Below are positions 57,604-62,720 of a stretch of 62,720 nucleotides of DNA, piece after piece. The notes beneath the pieces are model-generated. The model did not search any database and had not been told where the DNA came from. It saw nothing but the letters and a program-made list of their open reading frames with translations. Positions within the stretch are counted from its first letter, which is position 1, and every line of letters begins with the position of its first letter. Where the stretch lies: positions 1 to 62,720 of the forward strand of contig JAPLPQ010000101.1 in the NCBI GenBank assembly GCA_026400105.1, read 5' to 3'. The position numbers were made by a program, and so were the translations under genes. The stretch is from Burkholderiales bacterium (GTDB lineage Bacteria; Pseudomonadota; Gammaproteobacteria; Burkholderiales; Burkholderiaceae_C).

Positions 57604-58623
57604 ATGAGACGCTATTCCCGCATTTCCGGTACCGGTAGCTACCTGCCGCCACGCCGACTGACGAACGCCGACATGGTCGGCCTGCTGGCCGAACGCGGCA
57701 TCGAGACCAGCGACGACTGGATCGTCGACCGCACCGGCATCCGTGCCCGCCATTACGCCGACGACGGCGTCAATGCCAGCGACCTTGGCCTGCAGGCCAG
57801 CCTGAAGGCGATCGAGGCCGCCGGCTGCCAGATCGGTGACATCGACCTTATCATCGTCGCGACTTCCACGCCGGACATGGTCTTTCCCTCGACCGCCTCG
57901 ATCCTGCAGCGCAAGCTGACCGAGTCGGCCGTGGCGCAGGGCCAGCCCGGTGCCGCCGGTGGCGCCGCCTTCGACGTGCAGGCGGTCTGCAGCGGCTTCA
58001 TCTACGCGCTGACGATTGCCGACGCCATGATCCAGACCGGTGCCGCGACGCGCGCACTGGTGGTCGGCGCCGAGGTCTTCTCGCGCATCCTCGACTTCAA
58101 TGACCGCACCACCTGCGTGCTGTTTGGCGACGGCGCCGGCGCCGTGGTGCTCGAAGCCGTCGAGCATGACGGCAGCGGCCCGGCCTTGCTGGCCAGCGAC
58201 ATCCATGCCGACGGCCGCCACACCGGCATTCTCTGCGTGCCGGGGACGGTCAGCGGTGGCCAGGTGCTGGGCGACCCGCTGCTCAAGATGGACGGCCAGG
58301 CCGTGTTCAAGCTCGCGGTCGGCCTGCTCGAGAGCGCCGCCAAGGCCGCGCTGGCCAAGGCCGGCAAGACCGAGGCCGATGTCGACTGGCTGGTGCCGCA
58401 CCAGGCCAACCTGCGCATCATCCAGAGCACGGCGCGCAAGCTCAAGCTCGACATGGACAAGGTGATCGTGACGGTGGGCCAGCACGGCAACACCTCGGCG
58501 GCCTCGATCCCGCTCGCGCTCGACGAGGGCGTGCGCAGCGGCCGCATCCAGCCGGGCCAGACCGCGATGCTCGAAGGGGTGGGCGGTGGCTTCACCTGGG
58601 GCGCGGTGCTGCTGCGTCTGTGA
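57604..58623 (+). CDS. fabH: 3-oxoacyl-ACP synthase III (FabH)
   Basis: FabH condenses acetyl-CoA with malonyl-ACP to begin fatty-acid synthesis. The 339-residue thiolase-fold protein has the active-site cysteine in [14 protein letters not shown] near residue 125, the histidine in [12 protein letters not shown], and the asparagine in [30 protein letters not shown] at the N-terminus is typical. It is followed by fabD. Confidence 0.97.
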   Translation: MRRYSRISGTGSYLPPRRLTNADMVGLLAERGIETSDDWIVDRTGIRARHYADDGVNASDLGLQASLKAIEAAGCQIGDIDLIIVATSTPDMVFPSTASILQRKLTESAVAQGQPGAAGGAAFDVQAVCSGFIYALTIADAMIQTGAATRALVVGAEVFSRILDFNDRTTCVLFGDGAGAVVLEAVEHDGSGPALLASDIHADGRHTGILCVPGTVSGGQVLGDPLLKMDGQAVFKLAVGLLESAAKAALAKAGKTEADVDWLVPHQANLRIIQSTARKLKLDMDKVIVTVGQHGNTSAASIPLALDEGVRSGRIQPGQTAMLEGVGGGFTWGAVLLRL

Positions 58624-58654
58624 TCCCCAAGACAAGACAGTTCAAAAAGCCAAC

Positions 58655-59605
58655 ATGAACCATTTTGCATTCGTTTTTCCGGGCCAGGGTTCCCAGTCGG
58701 TCGGCATGCTCGACGCCTGGGGCGACCATCCGGTCTTGCTCGAGACGCTCAAGGAAGCCTCCGACGCGCTCGGCGAAGACATCGGCCGCCTGATCCACGA
58801 AGGTCCCAAGGAAGCGCTGGCGCTGACGACCAACACCCAGCCGGTGATGCTGGTCGGTGCGGTCGCGGCCTGGCGCATCTGGCTGGCCGAGGGCGGTGCG
58901 CTGCCGGCCGCGGTCGCCGGCCACTCGCTGGGCGAGTATTCGGCCCTGGTTGCCGCCGGTTCGCTGACGCTGGCCCAGGCCGCACCGCTGGTGCGCTTCC
59001 GTGCCCAGGCGATGCAGGAGGCGGTGCCGGTCGGTGTCGGCGCCATGGCGGCGATCCTGGGCCTGGACCCCGAGGCGGTCAAGCTCGGCTGTGCCGAGGC
59101 GCAGGCCCTGTTCGCGGCTGACAGCGGCGAGGTGGTCGAGGCGGTCAACTTCAACGACGCGGCGCAGACCGTGATCGCCGGCAGCAAGGCCGCGGTCGAC
59201 AAGGCCTGCGAGGTGCTCAAGGCCAAGGGCGCCAAGCGCGCGCTGCCGCTGCCGGTGTCGGCGCCGTTCCATTCCAGCCTGATGAAGCCGGCGGCCGAAC
59301 GCCTGCAGCAGAAGCTGGCCGAGACCGCCTTCGCCCTGCCGCAGATTCCGGTGCTCAACAACATCGACGTTGCGGTCGAGACCGAAATCGAGCGCATCCG
59401 CAACGCGCTCTATCGCCAGGCCTTCGGCCCGGTGCGCTGGGTCGAGAGCGTGCGTGCGCTCAAGGCCCGCGGCATCAGCCACATCATCGAATGCGGCCCC
59501 GGCAAGGCGCTGACCGGCATGGTCAAGCGCATCGACGCCGAGCTGGTCGCCGCCGCCATCAACGACCCGGCCACGCTGGCCGAAGTCAAGGCCCTGCTGG
59601 CCTGA
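58655..59605 (+). CDS. fabD: Malonyl-CoA:ACP transacylase (FabD)
   Basis: FabD moves malonyl from CoA to ACP. The 316-residue protein has FPGQGSQSVGM at residue 7, the nucleophile GHSLGEYSALVAAG near 90, the QAMQEAVP region, the histidine in PVSAPFHSSLMKPAA, and ECGPGKALTGMVKR near the end. The ATG at 58655 fits the family start. It is 31 bases after fabH. Confidence 0.97.
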   Translation: MNHFAFVFPGQGSQSVGMLDAWGDHPVLLETLKEASDALGEDIGRLIHEGPKEALALTTNTQPVMLVGAVAAWRIWLAEGGALPAAVAGHSLGEYSALVAAGSLTLAQAAPLVRFRAQAMQEAVPVGVGAMAAILGLDPEAVKLGCAEAQALFAADSGEVVEAVNFNDAAQTVIAGSKAAVDKACEVLKAKGAKRALPLPVSAPFHSSLMKPAAERLQQKLAETAFALPQIPVLNNIDVAVETEIERIRNALYRQAFGPVRWVESVRALKARGISHIIECGPGKALTGMVKRIDAELVAAAINDPATLAEVKALLA

Positions 59606-59614
59606 AGGAAACCC

Positions 59615-60364
59615 ATGTCTGAAAACCAAACTCCCGCCCAGGTCGCACTGGTCACCGGCGCCTCGCGCGGCATCGGCGCGGCGATCGCGCTCGAGCTGGC
59701 CCGCCAGGGCTACCAGGTCATCGGCACCGCCACCTCGGACGAGGGCGCGGGCAAGATCAGCACCGCCCTGTCGGCCTTTGCCGGTTGCCGTGGCGCCAAG
59801 CTCGATGTCAACGATGTCGCCGCTGGCGAGGCCCTGATCGACACCATCGTCAAGGAGCAGGGCGGCCTGCAGGTGCTGGTCAACAACGCCGGCATCACGC
59901 GCGACACCCTGGCCATGCGCCTGAAGGACGAGGACTGGGACGCGGTGCTCGACACCAACCTCAAGGCCGTGTTCCGCATGAGCCGGGCCGCGATCCGCCC
60001 GATGATGAAGCAGCGCTACGGTCGCATCATCAGCATCACCAGCGTGGTCGGCGCTTCCGGCAACGCCGGCCAGGCCAACTACGCCGCCGCCAAGGCTGGC
60101 GTCGCCGGCATGACGCGCGCGCTGGCGCGCGAGCTCGGCAGCCGCAAGATCACCGTCAACTGCGTGGCGCCCGGCTTCATCGAGACCGACATGACCGGCT
60201 CGCTGCCCGAAGCCCAGCAGCAGGCGCTGCTGAACCAGATTCCGCTCGGACATCTGGGCAAGCCGGCCGATGTCGCCTATGCCGTGTCCTTCCTCGCCAG
60301 TCCGCGCGCGGGCTACCTGACGGGCCAGGAACTGCATGTCAACGGTGGCATGTTCATGGCCTGA
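59615..60364 (+). CDS. fabG: 3-oxoacyl-ACP reductase (FabG)
   Basis: FabG reduces 3-ketoacyl-ACP with NADPH. The 249-residue short-chain dehydrogenase has TGASRGIGAAIALE near residue 14, LVNNAGITRDTLAMRLKDEDW, the catalytic SVVGASGNAGQANYAAAKAG (Ser, Tyr and Lys), and CVAPGFIETDMT. The NNAGITRD sequence is characteristic of FabG. AAGGAAACCC precedes its ATG. Confidence 0.96.
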   Translation: MSENQTPAQVALVTGASRGIGAAIALELARQGYQVIGTATSDEGAGKISTALSAFAGCRGAKLDVNDVAAGEALIDTIVKEQGGLQVLVNNAGITRDTLAMRLKDEDWDAVLDTNLKAVFRMSRAAIRPMMKQRYGRIISITSVVGASGNAGQANYAAAKAGVAGMTRALARELGSRKITVNCVAPGFIETDMTGSLPEAQQQALLNQIPLGHLGKPADVAYAVSFLASPRAGYLTGQELHVNGGMFMA

Positions 60365-60508
60365 TCGGGGCCAGGCCTCCGAATCGGATAACATCGGCCC
60401 CGGCTAGCCGCCAGGGGCTGGATCGCGGTCAGCGACGCAGTTTCCGGACTGGCGAAGCCGGCCCGGCTAAAATGGCGGCACAGTTTTCAACCACCCTCAG
60501 AGGGAAAT

Positions 60509-60745
60509 ATGAGCGATATCGAAGCACGCGTGAAGAAAATCATTGCCGAACAACTCGGCGTGGAAGAGTCCCAGGTCACCAACGAGAAGTCCTTCGTGGC
60601 CGATCTGGGTGCTGACTCCCTCGATACCGTGGAACTGGTCATGGCCCTGGAAGATGCCTTCAGCATCGAAATTCCGGACGAAGATGCCGAGAAGATCACC
60701 ACGGTCCAGAACGCCATCGACTACGCAGTCGCCAACCAGAAGTAA
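60509..60745 (+). CDS. acpP: Acyl carrier protein
   Basis: A 78-residue ACP. Ser37 in [12 protein letters not shown] is the phosphopantetheine site. The helical frame [19 protein letters not shown] is standard. The 144-base gap after fabG is the longest inside the cluster, so acpP may have a promoter of its own: TAAAAT at 60468-60473 is a candidate -10, but the -35 is weak. AGAGGGAAAT precedes the start. fabF follows after 6 bases. Confidence 0.98.
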   Translation: MSDIEARVKKIIAEQLGVEESQVTNEKSFVADLGADSLDTVELVMALEDAFSIEIPDEDAEKITTVQNAIDYAVANQK

Positions 60746-60751
60746 GCATCC

Positions 60752-61996
60752 ATGAGCCGCCGCCGTGTCGTTGTGACCGGTCTGGGCTGCCTCACCCCCG
60801 TGGGTAACACGGTGGAGACGGCCTGGGCCAACCTGCTCGCTGGTCAGTCCGGCATCGATCTGATCACCAAGTTCGATACCAACAACTTTGCCTGCAAGAT
60901 CGCAGGTGAGGTCAAGGGCTTTGACCTGGAGTCCTACATCAGCGCCAAGGAAGCGCGGACCATGGACAGCTTCATCCACTACGGCATTGTCGCGGCTGCC
61001 CAAGCCGTCGCCGATGCTGGTCTGCCCACGGGCGACGCGCTGGGTGAGGAAGAGGCCACACGCATCGGTTGCGTGATCGGCTCGGGTATCGGCGGCTTGC
61101 CCCTGATCGAGAACACCCGTGACGAACTGGTGAGCCGCGGCCCGCGCCGCATCTCGCCTTTCTTCGTGCCGGCCTCGATCATCAACATGATTGCTGGTCA
61201 TGTGTCCATGCGTTTCGGCTTCAAGGGGCCGAACCTCGCCGTGGTCACCGCCTGCACCACCGGCCTGCACTGCATCGGTGAGGCCGGTCGCATGATCGAA
61301 TACGGCGACGCCGACGTGGTCGTCGCGGGTGGCTCCGAAGCCACCGTCTCGCCGCTGGGCGTGGGCGGCTTTGCTGCCATGCGTGCCCTGTCGACCCGCA
61401 ACGACGACCCCAAGACCGCGTCCCGTCCCTGGGACAAGGACCGCGACGGCTTCGTGCTGGGCGAGGGTGCCGGCGTGATGGTGCTCGAGGAGTACGAGCA
61501 TGCCAAGGCGCGCGGCGCCAAGATCTACGCCGAGCTGTCGGGCTACGGCATGAGTGCCGATGCCGGCCACATGACGGCGCCGAGCATGGACGGCCCGCGT
61601 CGCGCCATGCTCAACGCGCTGCGCAATGCTGGCGTCAACGCCGACCAGATCAACTACCTGAACGCACACGGGACTTCGACCCCGCTGGGCGACATCAACG
61701 AGACCCACGCGATCAAGGCCGCGCTGGGCGACCACGCTCGCAAGATCGTCGTCAACTCGACCAAGTCGATGACCGGTCACCTGCTCGGTGGTGCTGGCGG
61801 CATCGAGAGCATCTTCACGGTGCTGGCGCTGCATCACCAGATCAGCCCGCCGACCATCAACATCTTCAACCAGGACCCCGAATGCGACCTGGACTACTGC
61901 GCCAACCAGGCGCGCGAGATGAAGATCGACGTGGCGCTGAAGAACAACTTCGGTTTCGGCGGCACCAACGGTTCCCTGGTGTTCAAGCGCGTCTGA
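60752..61996 (+). CDS. fabF: 3-oxoacyl-ACP synthase II (FabF)
   Basis: FabF elongates acyl-ACP with malonyl-ACP. The 414-residue beta-ketoacyl synthase has the catalytic cysteine in [14 protein letters not shown] near residue 165, histidines in [11 protein letters not shown] and [16 protein letters not shown], and the C-terminal [28 protein letters not shown] begins the protein. It is tightly linked to acpP. Confidence 0.97.
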   Translation: MSRRRVVVTGLGCLTPVGNTVETAWANLLAGQSGIDLITKFDTNNFACKIAGEVKGFDLESYISAKEARTMDSFIHYGIVAAAQAVADAGLPTGDALGEEEATRIGCVIGSGIGGLPLIENTRDELVSRGPRRISPFFVPASIINMIAGHVSMRFGFKGPNLAVVTACTTGLHCIGEAGRMIEYGDADVVVAGGSEATVSPLGVGGFAAMRALSTRNDDPKTASRPWDKDRDGFVLGEGAGVMVLEEYEHAKARGAKIYAELSGYGMSADAGHMTAPSMDGPRRAMLNALRNAGVNADQINYLNAHGTSTPLGDINETHAIKAALGDHARKIVVNSTKSMTGHLLGGAGGIESIFTVLALHHQISPPTINIFNQDPECDLDYCANQAREMKIDVALKNNFGFGGTNGSLVFKRV

Positions 61997-62010
61997 TCCC
62001 GCTCTGAGCC

Positions 62011-62523
62011 ATGCACAGCGCCCCTTCGGTGGAATACCCGGCGGGGCGTTCTGCTTTGCAGGGCCGGCTCGAAAGCCTGCTCCTGCTGGCCTGGCTCGCC
62101 ATGCAGCTGGCCTGGTGGTTCTCGCTGCGCGGTGCCGCCTTGCCCGGTGCCTGGTGGTTCTCGGGGCTGCTCGGGCTGCTGCTCTGGGGTGTCACGCGCT
62201 GGCGTTCGCGCCAGCCAGTTGCCGGCCGGCTGTGCTGGGAGCCCGCGCTGGCTCCGGTCGGCGCCCAGGCGGCGCCCGCGGATGGCCTGCTAGGGCGCTG
62301 GATCTGGCGCAGCGAGGCCTACCGCCACGGCACCGAGCTGGCGCGCCTGCACTGGGCGCTCGACCTGCAGGGCCAGGTGCTGCTGCGGCTCAGCAATGCC
62401 GCCGGCCTGGGCTGGTGGGTCTGGCTCGAGCGTGACAGCGCGCCCGCCGACTGGCAGGCGCTGCGGATCGCCCTGGTGGCCTGGCGCGAGGCACAGCGCC
62501 GGCCCGGGCGGCGGGACGCATGA
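62011..62523 (+). CDS. YgfX-like inner-membrane protein
   Basis: A 170-residue protein with two adjacent membrane helices (LLLLAWLAMQLAWWF near residue 24 and WFSGLLGLLLWGV near 49), then a soluble C-terminal region. The segment QVLLRLSNAAG with VWLERDSAPADWQALRIAL aligns well by eye to the C-terminal end of E. coli YgfX (the CptA protein), which also has two membrane helices near its N-terminus and is partner to SdhE. The role here is uncertain. It lies 14 bases after fabF and upstream of rpoE. Confidence 0.62.
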   Translation: MHSAPSVEYPAGRSALQGRLESLLLLAWLAMQLAWWFSLRGAALPGAWWFSGLLGLLLWGVTRWRSRQPVAGRLCWEPALAPVGAQAAPADGLLGRWIWRSEAYRHGTELARLHWALDLQGQVLLRLSNAAGLGWWVWLERDSAPADWQALRIALVAWREAQRRPGRRDA

Positions 62524-62594
62524 GCCGACCCGCATGAGCCCGCTCGCCCCGATGCGGCTTGCACCCAGGCAGCGGGGCGGATAGAGTCGGTTCA

Positions 62595-62720
62595 ATGCTT
62601 GCAGGACCCTCCAACACTTCTTCCGCGCACAGCGACTGGCTGCTGGTGCAGCGCACGCTGGCCGGCGAGATGCGGGCCTTCGAGTTGCTGGTGCTCAAGT
62701 ACCAGCGCCGGGTCGAGCGC
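62595..62720 (+). CDS. rpoE: RNA polymerase sigma-E factor, 5' end only
   Basis: The first 42 codons are present; the gene runs off the window. WLLVQRTLAGEMRAFELLVLK and YQRRVER match the region-2 start of the RpoE-type extracytoplasmic sigma factor of betaproteobacteria. The ATG at 62595 is the likely start. The fabF-ygfX-like-rpoE order agrees with the rpoE-rseAB operon usually found next. Confidence 0.85.
   Translation, partial: MLAGPSNTSSAHSDWLLVQRTLAGEMRAFELLVLKYQRRVER

Overview
This window reads as a chromosomal segment of a GC-rich betaproteobacterium, most likely order Burkholderiales (family-level guess: Comamonadaceae or the Sphaerotilus/Leptothrix group). The evidence is the polyhydroxyalkanoate repressor PhaR beside a 3-hydroxybutyrate dehydrogenase gene, the cysS / DNA glycosylase / accA / tilS / lysC order, and the rpmF-plsX-fabHDG-acpP-fabF cluster running into rpoE. 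Almost everything is housekeeping, and coding density is very high.

Layout. (1) 1-1090: a decayed LysR-regulator / gallate-dioxygenase locus in which two divergent genes have been joined head-to-head by deletion. (2) 1113-4603: two identical tRNA-Leu(CAG) genes, rimO, phaR, a ferritin-like gene and three tRNA-Val(GAC) genes. (3) 4666-15848: relA with an alpha/beta hydrolase, bdhA, an OmpR/EnvZ-type pair, ispD-ispF (MEP isoprenoid pathway) and mfd. (4) 15849-21857: an accessory island with a nuclease-like gene cut off by an intact IS66-type element, followed by metQ and metN without their permease metI. (5) 21858-37410: yicC facing rph-rdgB-hemW, a large DUF349 protein, mtfA, ppiA-ppiB-lpxH, a TPR protein, cysS, a DNA glycosylase, accA, tilS, lysC and tRNA-Ser(GCU). 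(6) 37479-41598: a diguanylate cyclase, an orphan UvrD-like helicase, a sparse stretch with one possible small gene, and tRNA-Ser(CGA). (7) 41639-46074 (minus): an rnmA / EamA / yciO / site-2 protease / trpS run; the TrpRS carries a C-terminal YegP-like domain. (8) 46192-55462: murJ, sirB1-like, a periplasmic asparaginase, purM, hda, an HAD phosphatase, pcnB, folK and pdxH. (9) 55531-62720: yceD, rpmF, the fatty-acid synthesis cluster, a YgfX-like membrane protein and the start of rpoE.

How the genes work together. plsX, fabH, fabD, fabG, acpP and fabF form the core fatty-acid initiation and elongation set, with accA supplying malonyl-CoA from elsewhere in the window. phaR and bdhA belong to storage-polymer metabolism. 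rimO, tilS, rph, yceD, rpmF, trpS, cysS and yicC act in translation and RNA maturation. mfd, the glycosylase, rdgB and hda act in DNA maintenance. The points most worth a second look are the IS66 island with its truncated nuclease and orphan metQN, the deletion scar at the left edge, the TrpRS fusion, the Arg/Gly-rich DUF349 protein, and the closely matching promoters of two unlinked tRNA units. I did not find a clear multi-gene novel system, CRISPR array, prophage or biosynthetic cluster.
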